Of a stretch of DNA of 27,362 nucleotides, positions 15,618 through 23,637 are shown piece after piece. Positions within the stretch are counted from its first letter, which is position 1. Every line of letters starts with the position of its first letter. This DNA comes from JAOABV01 sp964473505 (GTDB taxonomy: Bacteria > Hydrothermota > Tepidihabitantia > Tepidihabitantales > CAIPLT01), in contig CAYYPG010000018.1 in NCBI GenBank assembly GCA_964473505.1, forward strand, positions 1 to 27,362, given 5' to 3'. Below the pieces are notes generated by a model. That model was not told the DNA's origin, searched no databases, and was given only the letters and a program-made list of their open reading frames with translations. The position numbers and the translations under genes are program-made.

Positions 15618-15667
15618 CCCCAATAATTTTAGATGGGATGATAGTTGTTATAATTATTTTAGGGTAA
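15614..15667 (+). CDS. 17-codon hydrophobic leader ORF
   Basis: ATG overlaps the pilO stop (ATGA) and the frame ends three bases before the next ATG. The product would be MTPIILDGMIVVIIILG. It may carry translation from pilO into the PilP-like gene, or be a decayed N-terminus, since the following protein begins with a similar IILFIILG segment. Evidence is positional only. Confidence 0.25.
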   Translation: MTPIILDGMIVVIIILG

Positions 15668-15670
15668 ATT

Positions 15671-16213
15671 ATGAGACGGATAATTCTTTTTATTATCTTA
15701 GGTGTTTTAATTGTCTTTGCATCAACCAGATTATTTTCCCGTTCCAAACCAAAAGCAAATGTAGGCACGCGGAAAAAATCATCATCTGATACTTTAGCCG
15801 TTAGAGCCCAGAGGGGAAGGACCGCAGGCCAAATTAAGACTAAAACTAAAGAAGAACTTCGTGAAGAAAAAAGACGTGCCCAAAGAGAAGAGAGGGCCCG
15901 GCGAAGAGAAATAAGACGAAGACAACGAGAATTGGAAAGATTACGCCGACTAAGTCGAAGAAGAAGAAGAAGTCGGTCCAAAAGGGCAAAACAAATTTAT
16001 GTTTTACGAGCAATCATGAAGATTGACTCGGAAAAATATGCTTTAATTGATAGTCGACGCATGGGAATCGGCGAGGAAATTTCCGGTCGAAGAATTGTTG
16101 AAATTGGTGATGATCGAATTATTATCGAAGAATTTGGCCGAAGACGTGAAGTCAGAATGGGTGAATCTATATTACCTTCAGTGTTAAGAGAAAAACGAAG
16201 AACAATAAGATAA
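15671..16213 (+). CDS. PilP-like protein 1 with arginine-rich linker
   Basis: 180 residues. The N-terminus RRIILFIILGVLIVFAS is a membrane anchor; a low-complexity linker follows, and residues about 68-106 are dominated by Arg with some Glu. The C-terminal domain (about 109-170) has LRAIMKIDSEKYALIDSRR then GIGEEISGRRIVEIGDDRII, the pattern of PilP/GspC-type homology domains (short beta-sandwich that binds the secretin). It is a tandem paralogue of the next gene. The Arg-rich linker is unusual for a periplasmic segment. Assignment rests on gene order and domain pattern. Confidence 0.7.
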   Translation: MRRIILFIILGVLIVFASTRLFSRSKPKANVGTRKKSSSDTLAVRAQRGRTAGQIKTKTKEELREEKRRAQREERARRREIRRRQRELERLRRLSRRRRRSRSKRAKQIYVLRAIMKIDSEKYALIDSRRMGIGEEISGRRIVEIGDDRIIIEEFGRRREVRMGESILPSVLREKRRTIR

Positions 16214-16261
16214 AATGATACGACAAGTTGAAGGTTTTTTAATTAAATTGAAAGGAGCACC

Positions 16262-16735
16262 TTGAGACAAAGAATATTATTTATAATTTTAGGGGTTGTG
16301 ATTTTAATCGCACTATATACATTTATATTTCGTAAACCCAATCCGACGGTAGCTCGAGCCACAGTGAAAACAAGAGCGCGGACTAAAGAAAAAGTATCGG
16401 CAGTTAAAAGTAGAGCCCAGACTGTGACGGAAACTGCAAAAAAAATGATTCCCCCACTTTTAGCAAAACCGGAATCGACCGTGGTCGAAACGGAAGCCGA
16501 AAAAGGTAAATGGGGAACTGACCCGTTCGCCCGTGGCTGGATGTTGGGCACAGAAATAAGTGACTTGCGTTTAAGAGCTATTACAGTGAGCGGAAATAAA
16601 GCCTATGCGTTAATCAATGACCAAATATTAGAAGCCGGGGAAACGATTGCCGGTAAAAGAATTATTGCGATTGAAAAAGACCGAGTAATTTTAGAACAGA
16701 GCGGAAGAACCTTTATCTTGATTTTAGGAGAATGA
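16262..16735 (+). CDS. PilP-like protein 2
   Basis: 157 residues with an N-terminal membrane anchor (RILFIILGVVILIALYTFIF), a Thr/Lys-rich linker and a C-terminal PilP/GspC-like domain: WGTDPFARGW, LRAITVSGNKAYALINDQIL, AGETIAGKRIIAIEKDRVIL. The WGxDPF motif before the domain is typical of PilP. It starts at TTG 16262, four bases after AAGGAG. Protein 1 lacks the WGxDPF motif, so this copy is the better candidate for the true PilP that contacts the secretin encoded 48 bases downstream. Confidence 0.78.
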   Translation: MRQRILFIILGVVILIALYTFIFRKPNPTVARATVKTRARTKEKVSAVKSRAQTVTETAKKMIPPLLAKPESTVVETEAEKGKWGTDPFARGWMLGTEISDLRLRAITVSGNKAYALINDQILEAGETIAGKRIIAIEKDRVILEQSGRTFILILGE

Positions 16736-16782
16736 TTTGAATTTTAAAGATAAAATAACAAACCTACGAAAAGGAGTTTTAA

Positions 16783-18378
16783 ATGAATAAAAAGACATTT
16801 GTAATATTAGGAATATTTTTATCATTAATTGGACAATTATGCTTTGGCCAGATTACAGAAACACTCCAAGAAATAACTTTAAAATCAATAAATTATGAGT
16901 TACTTTTAGATAAAGTCCGTGTCACGCTACTATGTAATGCGCCACCTTTGGTCTCGCATTTTACCTCAGAAGAACCTGAGCGGATTGTCATTGATTTGTT
17001 CAACACTAAGCCATCTTCTGATATTCAGGACCAAGTGGTAAATATTTTTCCGATTCGTAAAATTACTATTGCCCAATGGCAAGGAACTTCGTTAATCACT
17101 CGCGTGACAATCGAATTAGACAATAAAGCTGAATATACATTGCTTCGAGAAAAGAATCTGATTGTAGTCGATGTGGATTTAAGAAGACAACGCATTGTCG
17201 AACCACCCATTATCGATACTGTGAAAAAGGTTTCGATGTATGTTAAAGATGCTGATATTGTTGATTTATTGCGGATGATCGGTACCCAATTTAATATTAA
17301 TATTGTTGTCGCGCCCGATGTAAAATCTTCAATCACAGTTCGCCTGGACAGTGTTCCGGTAATGAGTGCGATTGATGCTTTGGTTAAAGCTGCGGGTTGT
17401 AATTTTGTGATGTATGAATCCGGAATTATGTTAGTAAAGCCCAAAGGACGGGCTGTACCCGGAGAATTTGATTCGCGAATATTCGAATTAGATTATGCCG
17501 AAGCATCTGATATCAAAGATGTACTGAAAACAATCTTATCCGACCGCGGAACATCAGAACTTATCTATCGACGAGTTGCGGACGGAGGTGGTTCCAAAAG
17601 AACTGCAGCAATTCTGGTTATGGACTATCCCGAATATCTGGAAAAAGCAGCGGCGGTAATTGCTCAATTAGACCAACCATTACCGCAAATTGCAATTGAG
17701 GCAAAGTTTATTGAGACAATAATGAGTTCGGATAATATGTATGGTGTTGATTGGTCATTAAGAACCGCAGTGACTCCTGAAGTTCCCAAAACCGGGGAAA
17801 TGGCATTGCCGGTAAGATTTTATGAGTTGGTGATCGGTAAACTTTCACTCAGCCAACTCTCAATGGCATTAGAAATTATGCAAAGCGAGGGCAAATCAAA
17901 ATTAATTGCTAATCCGCGAACAATTACTCTGGATAATCAAACGGCTGAAATCAATATGGGCATTTCCGTACCAGTTCGGTCGCTACGAATTGACCCTGAA
18001 ACCAGAGAGCGATTTTATGTTTGGTCCGAAAGATTTATTCCAATCGCGCTTAAGGTCACTCCTCATGCAACCAGTGATGGCATGATTAATATGACAATTG
18101 AGCCCAAAGTTGAGGCGATTATTGGTTACGAAGGAACCCCGGAAGACCGTCGCCCAATCATCACTCGCAGGGAAGCAAGGACCCAAGTCGCAGTAAAGGA
18201 TGGTGAAGTCGTTGTTCTTGGTGGTTTGATTAAAGATGAAGAATCAAAAGTCCGAAGCAAAGTTCCAATTTTGGGCGATATTCCCATTTTAGGGAAATTA
18301 CTATTTAGTCGCACCCAAGTCACAAAACAAAAGAGCGAACTGTTAATTTTTATTATTCCCCAAATTATTAAAACTTAA
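16783..18378 (+). CDS. pilQ: Type IV pilus secretin, PilQ-like
   Basis: Outer-membrane channel through which the pilus exits. The 531-residue protein has a signal peptide (about 1-22), one AMIN domain (about 32-130, peptidoglycan-binding), a secretin/TonB short N-terminal domain (about 148-215), an N1-type KH-like domain (about 228-300) and the secretin barrel. The barrel holds the conserved ANPRTITLDNQTAEI and VPILGDIPILGKLLF segments. AAGGAG precedes the ATG by a suitable gap. It has one AMIN domain and one N1 domain, shorter than many PilQ proteins. Its position after pilMN-pilO-pilP matches pilMNOPQ order. Confidence 0.93.
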   Translation: MNKKTFVILGIFLSLIGQLCFGQITETLQEITLKSINYELLLDKVRVTLLCNAPPLVSHFTSEEPERIVIDLFNTKPSSDIQDQVVNIFPIRKITIAQWQGTSLITRVTIELDNKAEYTLLREKNLIVVDVDLRRQRIVEPPIIDTVKKVSMYVKDADIVDLLRMIGTQFNINIVVAPDVKSSITVRLDSVPVMSAIDALVKAAGCNFVMYESGIMLVKPKGRAVPGEFDSRIFELDYAEASDIKDVLKTILSDRGTSELIYRRVADGGGSKRTAAILVMDYPEYLEKAAAVIAQLDQPLPQIAIEAKFIETIMSSDNMYGVDWSLRTAVTPEVPKTGEMALPVRFYELVIGKLSLSQLSMALEIMQSEGKSKLIANPRTITLDNQTAEINMGISVPVRSLRIDPETRERFYVWSERFIPIALKVTPHATSDGMINMTIEPKVEAIIGYEGTPEDRRPIITRREARTQVAVKDGEVVVLGGLIKDEESKVRSKVPILGDIPILGKLLFSRTQVTKQKSELLIFIIPQIIKT

Positions 18379-18455
18379 CACAATATTTACGCTATTTAAT
18401 TTTCGGGACACTAATTTATTTTAAGTGAGTTAAACTTAAACATTATCAGGTTAAG

Positions 18456-19208
18456 TTGATAATAGTTTTTTTTATTATTGGCCTGGTAATTGGTAGTTTT
18501 TTAAATGTTTGTATTTATCGTTTACCGCGAAATAAATCAATTATCAGACCACGTTCTTTCTGTCCTTATTGTCGTAAACCAATAAAACCTTATGACAATA
18601 TTCCCATTTTGAGTTATATTCTTTTAGGTGGCAAGTGTCGAAATTGTAAAAAGCCAATATCATGGCGATATCCGTTAGTCGAATTTTTGAGTGGAATATT
18701 TTTTGTATTATTATTTTTGAAATTCGGATTATCGTTTTCGTTGCTAAAATTTATTATATTTCTTTGTCTTTTAATCATTGCAACTTTTACGGATTTATCG
18801 CATCAAATTATTCCTAATGTGGTTTCTCTACCCGGCATTGTTGTTGGTTTACTTTTCAATATATCGTCTTTATTAGATGCATTAATCGGAACACTAATTG
18901 GTGCCGGGATTCTGTGGGTATTTCGGCAAGCCGGCCTTTGGGTCAAGAAGCAAGAGATGATGGGTTGGGGAGATATAAAAATGGCCGGAATGATTGGAGC
19001 ATTTTTAGGAGTCAGTGCCGGGCTTTTAGCATTGTTTTTAGGGGTTTGTCTTGGAGTTCTTATCTGGTCGTTGCTTATTTTATTTAAGGTTAAATCGCGA
19101 AAAGAATTTATTCCTTTCGGCGCATTTCTTGCTTTTGGGTCAGTAATTGCAGTTTTCTTTAACCAACAGATAATATCCTGGTACCTGGATATTTTCCGAC
19201 TTCCTTGA
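18456..19208 (+). CDS. pilD: Prepilin peptidase / N-methyltransferase
   Basis: Inner-membrane aspartic protease that removes prepilin leaders and methylates the new N-terminus. 250 residues, multi-spanning. The cytoplasmic domain has both zinc CxxC pairs (Cys36/Cys39 and Cys61/Cys64) and FLNVCIYRLPR. The catalytic Asp residues are Asp113 (TDLSHQIIPN) and Asp173 (GWGDIKM). Starts at TTG 18456 five bases after AGG. It probably processes the three pseudopilins of this block. It converges with the GYD gene. Confidence 0.95.
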   Translation: MIIVFFIIGLVIGSFLNVCIYRLPRNKSIIRPRSFCPYCRKPIKPYDNIPILSYILLGGKCRNCKKPISWRYPLVEFLSGIFFVLLFLKFGLSFSLLKFIIFLCLLIIATFTDLSHQIIPNVVSLPGIVVGLLFNISSLLDALIGTLIGAGILWVFRQAGLWVKKQEMMGWGDIKMAGMIGAFLGVSAGLLALFLGVCLGVLIWSLLILFKVKSRKEFIPFGAFLAFGSVIAVFFNQQIISWYLDIFRLP

Positions 19209-19246
19209 CTTTTAACTAATGATTTGTGTCTATTAGCCGAAATTAT

Positions 19247-19543
19247 TTAGATATCTTTAGTTAATTCCAGAAAACGTTTATAGGGAATTGCCGTCCAGGA
19301 TTCAGATTGTACTGCGCCGGAAGCAAGACTAATCATTGCTACTTTTGCTGCATCTTCTTCATTTGGTGCTTCGTAAATATCCAAGAAATCATAAGGTCCT
19401 AATAAGGCATAATGAGCGATAAATTTTACTTTGGGACATTTCTCTTTAATCTGTTTTAACCAAGTTCGACCAATCTCAAAGCGGTCTTTTACCTTTTGGG
19501 TCAATTCTGGAGATAATTTGGTTAATAAGATATATGTAGGCAT
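19247..19543 (-). CDS. GYD domain protein
   Basis: 98 residues, matching the small GYD family (dimeric alpha-beta barrel-like fold, function unknown). The signature is LLGPYDFLDIYEAPNEEDA (about 47-65), plus YILLTKLSPE at the start and AVQSESWTAIPY near the end. A very good ribosome-binding site, AAAGGAGG, lies four bases before the ATG. It follows the flavoprotein gene on the same strand after 63 bases that contain an inverted repeat. Confidence 0.85.
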   Translation of the reverse strand: MPTYILLTKLSPELTQKVKDRFEIGRTWLKQIKEKCPKVKFIAHYALLGPYDFLDIYEAPNEEDAAKVAMISLASGAVQSESWTAIPYKRFLELTKDI

Positions 19544-19561
19544 AACGCCTCCTTTATATTT

Positions 19562-19582
19562 AACTGACGCAGTGCGCCAGTT
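19562..19582. repeat. Short GC-rich hairpin before the GYD gene
   Basis: AACTG-A-CGC / GCG-C-CAGTT with a three-base loop (AGT) and one mismatch. It lies between the flavoprotein and GYD genes, about 13 bases upstream of the GYD ribosome-binding site on the minus strand. No T-run follows on the minus strand, so it is more likely a processing or regulatory hairpin than a terminator. Confidence 0.45.
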
Positions 19583-19606
19583 TTGTCGAGTTAAATAATA
19601 ATTTGT

Positions 19607-20197
19607 TCAGCCCATTTTTATCGAATCAACCAAAAGTTTACCTGCATGGTATGCTTTTTTTAACAATTTTTCTCGATTAGAATCCGGCCGGTCCGAATGG
19701 TGCATTTTGATTATCTGGATAATTTTCAGATTAATATCCTGACACCAAAATTTAATTGATAATAAGGCCGGCTTTATGTTTTGAGAACAATCTGCCACCC
19801 AAATAAAAATACCTTTTTTGGATTTTTGAATTCGTCGAGTAAAATGTAATTTACCCGACGGTGTCTTGGTTATTTGGGATAAACAATTACACCGGTCAAT
19901 CATGAGTTTAGTTTGACTAGAGATTGTTTCATAATAAGCCGGGGTTCCTAAAACCACACCGTCAACTGTTGCGAAAAGCTTATATAATTTTGTCATACCG
20001 TCATGATAAAAACAATATTTGGGAAATGGATGTCGGTTACATGCCTGACAGGGTTTAATTGATAAGTCATTGAGATAAATCTTAGTTGCCTTGGCTCCAA
20101 CATCTTTTGCGCCATCTAATACACGTTGCACTAAACTGTCAGTATTTTTCCCTTTACGTGGACTACCAACTATACCGAGAATATGGATTTTTTGCAT
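19607..20197 (-). CDS. NADPH-dependent FMN reductase / iron-sulfur flavoprotein-like
   Basis: 196-residue flavodoxin-fold protein. GIVGSPRKGKNTDSL (about 8-22) is the FMN phosphate loop and GTPAYYETISSQTKLMIDR (about 84-102) the second flavin-contact region. A short PCQACNRH (about 49-56) resembles the Cys pair of iron-sulfur flavoproteins, but the compact CxxCxxC...C cluster motif is not complete: Cys49, Cys52 and Cys62 are the visible candidates. Probably an anaerobic oxidoreductase of unknown substrate. Likely co-transcribed with the GYD gene. Confidence 0.85.
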   Translation of the reverse strand: MQKIHILGIVGSPRKGKNTDSLVQRVLDGAKDVGAKATKIYLNDLSIKPCQACNRHPFPKYCFYHDGMTKLYKLFATVDGVVLGTPAYYETISSQTKLMIDRCNCLSQITKTPSGKLHFTRRIQKSKKGIFIWVADCSQNIKPALLSIKFWCQDINLKIIQIIKMHHSDRPDSNREKLLKKAYHAGKLLVDSIKMG

Positions 20198-20594
20198 TTT
20201 ACTGGTTAGCGGTAAATAAATAATGACAGCAGTTTAATAAAAATTTGTAGTCTGAAAGTCATATGATTGTCGTTTGAATATCTTAATTTCATTATTAATT
20301 CCTTTTATTTTTTAAAATCTCACAAACTAATTTTCCAAGAAGAACATTAGAGCCTTTTCAGAAAAGCGTCTTTAGGTTACTGCAAGACAAAGCAAGGCAA
20401 ACTTCTACGATGACTTTTAACAGAAACCGCTTGAGCCATAACATCTAATAAGAAAATCTGTATCGGATATTAAGTGCTGAACAAGTTGATTTCGCAACAT
20501 TTCTCTTACTTATTATCAACATGACATTTTGTATGTATATAGATTTTTTAGTTCTTTCAATATCATTCACTTCACCACCACTCGAAAATCTTCT
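20198..20594. other. Intergenic stretch with no recognised feature
   Basis: About 400 bases of AT-rich DNA upstream of the flavoprotein gene and downstream of the membrane-protein gene. I see no ORF of note, no clear promoter and no family A or B repeat. Confidence 0.6.
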
Positions 20595-21263
20595 TTATTG
20601 ATATTTTGAATTATTTTCAATTAAACATTTATAGATATTCTGAATTGTTTCTAATAGAGGCACGATATGAGACCGAATGTCGGAATCAGAAATCTGATTT
20701 TGCATAATTAAGGCGGTTTGGATGTCTTGTATTGTGTCATCAAATTCTACTAAGGTATCAATCAAATTTTGGTTATCTGAACTCTGCATAACTCTGGGAA
20801 TTAAATCAAACCGTATTTGATTCACATCCCATTTGATTGCGTGGTAATAATCAAATGCAGATTGATTAGTTATTTTGTTCGCAGTCAATAAATCTTTGAT
20901 TTGATTAATGATATTATTTAACGCTTCAATCATTTTGGGTTCGAGATGGTCACGGCTTGTTAAAAGCGTTGCAGTAATCCGATGATTGGTTAATGGAAAA
21001 TGGTTGAAAAGTTCAAGCATGATATTAACGAGATGATGAGAAATTGTGCGATGAGTCAATTCACGGACTCGTGCCCATCGTTTTCTTCGTTGATTTTCAG
21101 TCAATCGGTCAACCAATACGACGGCAACAATAACTCCAATAAATAAACCCGCCATCTCCGCCAATATATTGATTGCGTAATCCCTTACATTTAGCAAGAA
21201 TCCGGCGACAATAAAAAACAATGCTAAAACTAGTAGTATTAAGATAAAGAAACTATTTTTCAT
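20595..21263 (-). CDS. Unknown membrane protein with two N-terminal transmembrane helices
   Basis: 222 residues. Two hydrophobic helices (about 4-24 and 31-52, the latter containing EMAGLFIGVIVAVVLVDRL) are followed by a basic segment RRKRWARVRELTHRTISHH and then a mostly helical soluble domain of about 150 residues rich in Asn, Ile and Asp. Similar layout is common in conserved hypothetical bacterial proteins. I do not recognise catalytic residues. It starts one base after the DUF3795 gene ends, so the two are probably co-translated. Confidence 0.75.
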   Translation of the reverse strand: MKNSFFILILLVLALFFIVAGFLLNVRDYAINILAEMAGLFIGVIVAVVLVDRLTENQRRKRWARVRELTHRTISHHLVNIMLELFNHFPLTNHRITATLLTSRDHLEPKMIEALNNIINQIKDLLTANKITNQSAFDYYHAIKWDVNQIRFDLIPRVMQSSDNQNLIDTLVEFDDTIQDIQTALIMQNQISDSDIRSHIVPLLETIQNIYKCLIENNSKYQ

Positions 21264-21264
21264 C

Positions 21265-21606
21265 TCACGATTTTTTAATATCGTCTAAAATTATTTTACA
21301 CTCAGGAACCCATTTGAAGAATTCAATAAGCTTTTCACAAGCGTATGCTGGACAATAAGCACAATTTTGAACTTGGTTTTCGATTGCGCATAATCGGATT
21401 TTGTTTCTTTGACAGAAGTTAATCAACCTTATGCTTTGGGAAGTACAACCATCACAATTAATTTCTTGTGGTTTAATGTTAATATTAAATCGCTTTTGCC
21501 ATTCTAAGGCAACTTTTTTTCTTTTGTTATCATCATCTTTTTGAGTGGCAATAAATGCTGGACATTCTGCACAATTTAAGCCACAATAAGCAATCATCTT
21601 GGTCAT
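21265..21606 (-). CDS. DUF3795 Cys-rich protein
   Basis: 113 residues with eleven cysteines. The N-terminal MIAYCGLNCAECPAF and the later CDGC and NCAYCPAYACEKL segments are the DUF3795 pattern, probably a metal or FeS-binding fold of unknown role. Cysteines sit at 8, 12, 15, 51, 54, 65, 73, 82, 85, 90 and 103. The start is supported by AGGAG seven bases upstream. First gene of a two-gene unit with the membrane protein. Confidence 0.85.
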   Translation of the reverse strand: MTKMIAYCGLNCAECPAFIATQKDDDNKRKKVALEWQKRFNINIKPQEINCDGCTSQSIRLINFCQRNKIRLCAIENQVQNCAYCPAYACEKLIEFFKWVPECKIILDDIKKS

Positions 21607-21668
21607 TTTATCTCCTGAAGAGGAATTAGAGTTCCCTGTCAGATTTGGCGACCAACATAACTAATAGA

Positions 21669-21697
21669 AGGTTAGATGATATTTAATCTTTTGTCAA
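21669..21697 (-). promoter_or_regulatory. Possible promoter of the DUF3795 gene
   Basis: Minus strand TTGACA (plus 21692-21697), 17 bases, TAACCT (21669-21674). The -35 box is perfect but the -10 box matches only partly. Confidence 0.35.
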
Positions 21698-21708
21698 GTT
21701 TGTGCTGC

Positions 21709-21747
21709 AATATATCTAACAGATACTGTACGGTTTATGAGATTAAT
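21709..21747 (-). repeat. Dispersed repeat, family C, copy 1
   Basis: About 39 bases matching 27308-27347 at roughly 33 positions, including ATACT-TAC-GTTTATGA. It lies 11 bases beyond the -35 box of the DUF3795 promoter. Confidence 0.6.
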
Positions 21748-22446
21748 GTTAGAGATTAATGAGTAATCAGCAAAATATATTCCTTTATAATAAATTATAA
21801 AAAGTTTTGATGTTGATTACTATTAACGCATACAACCATTTGACATCTCCGACGTTCTATTTGTTATTTTAACCAGCCGATGTTCAATATTAATGATAAA
21901 ATCCGTACCGGTTATGTTTAGATAAATTTGTCACTGAATTAAACTCATTTGTACGGATAAATTACTCATTACAACACCATTTTCAAAGGTTTTAAATTAA
22001 GCAGGCTACCATATCGATATAAATTAGAAGTTAGACTAAACCTTAATGACCTAATAAGGATATGCACTTAGAACACTTAGTATTATCAGGATATATGACA
22101 GGTGCTTGTTTGGAGAAAATTTGTTAATTAATGATCAACATACTATTTTTCATTTGTGATTAATTGTCCGTCTATAATTTGTTTGTAAAAAGAATGAGAC
22201 CGCGGAGAGATATTGTCAATGTTTGTGGAAATTTGTTATAGTTAAGCATATCTTTTTTCTTTCTGTAAAGTTCTGTCAAGCTGTTTTTGTTGATACACTT
22301 TAACTAAGAGACCCATTTGCTCCATTAGGAAGACCATAAGACAATCTAACGTATTATTCTAATGATAACTTATTGGTTAAATCATTAGGCAGAACAGAGC
22401 GTAGTCTACAATACCGTTAAGGTAGTGGTCAGGTGGGTAGTCTGCC

Positions 22447-22502
22447 GGATAACCCCCAGGATATCCCCTTGGTATACCCCTAGGCTAGCCCCTGGGTTTG
22501 CC
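22447..22502. repeat. 12-bp tandem array with palindromic core
   Basis: Four full units and a partial one starting at 22447, 22459, 22471, 22483 and 22495. The cores are GGATAACC, GGATATCC, GGTATACC, GGCTAGCC and GGTTTGCC; three are perfect 8-bp palindromes of different sequence, each followed by CC and two variable bases (CCCA, CCTT, CCTA, CCTG after the core start). It is strikingly GC-rich against its surroundings. Confidence 0.85.
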
Positions 22503-22589
22503 TATTAAATGATGCAGATTATTTGAGTATACTTTATATTGGAGAGAATCTAAAATAATGAATTTAAAATTGTTCCGCGAATAAATTAT

Positions 22590-22626
22590 CCTAATGAAAA
22601 GTTAATATTAATTAGGTTAACTTTTC
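22590..22626. repeat. Interleaved inverted repeats at the slipin stop codon
   Basis: GAAAAGTTAA (22596-22605) pairs perfectly with TTAACTTTTC (22617-22626). CCTAAT (22590-22595) pairs with ATTAGG (22611-22616). The two pairings cross each other, so they are alternative. The longer stem includes the slipin stop codon and probably acts as a terminator or 3' stabiliser. Confidence 0.7.
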
Positions 22627-23366
22627 GTTTCTTTTTTAATAAACGGTGTCAGTAGGTCGATAGGAATTGGAAAGATTATTGTCGAATTTTTTTCTGTGGC
22701 AATTTCAGTTAGTGTTTGGAGGAATCTAAGTTGCACTGAGACCGGTGTTTGGGCTAAGACATTGGCTGCGTCTCGTAACTTTTCTGCGGCTTGAAATTCG
22801 CCATCCGCATGAATAATTTTTGCGCGGCGTTCGCGTTCAGCCTCAGCCTGTCGAGCAATGGCCCGACGCATCGTTTCCGGAATATCAACATGTTTTACTT
22901 CAACCATAGCAACTTTTATTCCCCAAGGGTCAGTTTGTTCATCAATGATTTTCTGTAAGCGATGGTTAATCATTTCTCGTTTGCTTAACAGGTCGTCTAA
23001 TTCATATTCGCCTAAAACACTCCTCAGGGTAGTTTGAGCAATTTGGGAAGTAGCATATTTGTAGTCTTCAACTTCAACGACTGCCTTTGCTGGATTAAAT
23101 ACGCGAAAATAAGCCACGGCATTAACGCTTACTGAAACATTGTCCCGAGTAACAACATCTTGCGGTGGAACATCTAAGGTTATAACGCGTAAACTGATTT
23201 TTACCATTCGATCAATAAATGGAATAAGAATAATTAAACCCGGGCCTTTGACACCAATGAGTCGTCCTAAGCGAAAGATTACTCCCCGTTCGTATTCACG
23301 CAAGATTCTTATCATTGAAGAAAGAATAATTAAGACAATAATTACTAAGATAACGATTGAATACAT
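22617..23366 (-). CDS. Slipin / stomatin-like SPFH membrane protein
   Basis: 249 residues: N-terminal membrane-inserted hydrophobic segment (about 2-19), then REYERGVIFRLGR (24-36), the SPFH/Band 7 domain with SLRVITLDVPPQDVVTRDNVSV-type strand (here about 58-79), and a helical C-terminal region rich in Ala/Arg/Glu (AEAERERRAKII) that oligomerises. Slipins form rings that organise membrane microdomains. The usual partner, an NfeD-type protein or protease, is not next to it, so it is an orphan here. A strong AAAGGAG lies before the ATG. Confidence 0.93.
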   Translation of the reverse strand: MYSIVILVIIVLIILSSMIRILREYERGVIFRLGRLIGVKGPGLIILIPFIDRMVKISLRVITLDVPPQDVVTRDNVSVSVNAVAYFRVFNPAKAVVEVEDYKYATSQIAQTTLRSVLGEYELDDLLSKREMINHRLQKIIDEQTDPWGIKVAMVEVKHVDIPETMRRAIARQAEAERERRAKIIHADGEFQAAEKLRDAANVLAQTPVSVQLRFLQTLTEIATEKNSTIIFPIPIDLLTPFIKKETKS

Positions 23367-23410
23367 TTTGACTCCTTTTTAATTATTTATTGATAATCTA
23401 TTTTAATAAG

Positions 23411-23439
23411 ATTGTAATCCATTTAACAAGCACTGTCAA
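23411..23439 (-). promoter_or_regulatory. Slipin gene promoter
   Basis: Minus strand TTGACA (plus 23434-23439), 17 bases, TACAAT (23411-23416). The expected transcript starts around 23404, giving a leader of about 38 bases with a strong ribosome-binding site. Confidence 0.75.
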
Positions 23440-23453
23440 TTGCTAAATTCTGG

Positions 23454-23602
23454 GGGTAGCGTCAAGATTTTTGTTTAAATTGGTTTTTCTTCTTGGTGTG
23501 TGATTTCCTTTCTAATTTATTTATATTATATTAGTTAAAATATGGAAGAGGATATACTTTTTTTCTATAAATCATACTGAATTTACACAAAATATTATAC
23601 AC
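23454..23602 (+). repeat. Dispersed intergenic repeat, family A, copy 3
   Basis: Best-preserved partner of the copy at 4827-4983 (opposite strand). The blocks GCGTCAAGATTTT, GGTTTTTCTTC, GGAAGAGGATA and GAATTTACACAAAA occur in the same order. It fills the gap between the slipin promoter and the 3' end of the MerR-like gene. Confidence 0.75.
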
Positions 23603-23637
23603 GACCATTCTAGGTTTAGCTAAGATGAAAGGTAATT

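Larger units (their letters stand above)
21607..22616. other. 1 kb non-coding spacer
   Basis: No ORF of note and no tRNA recognised. It contains the probable DUF3795 promoter, a family C repeat copy, a 12-bp palindromic tandem array at 22447-22502 and interleaved inverted repeats that run into the end of the slipin gene. Confidence 0.7.

Noticed and set aside
22447..22502. CRISPR array
   Set aside because: Units are 12 bp with no spacers and no cas genes nearby.
22380..22510. tRNA-like fold near the tandem array
   Set aside because: No acceptor stem/T-loop signature was found; the GC-rich stretch is explained by the 12-bp repeats.
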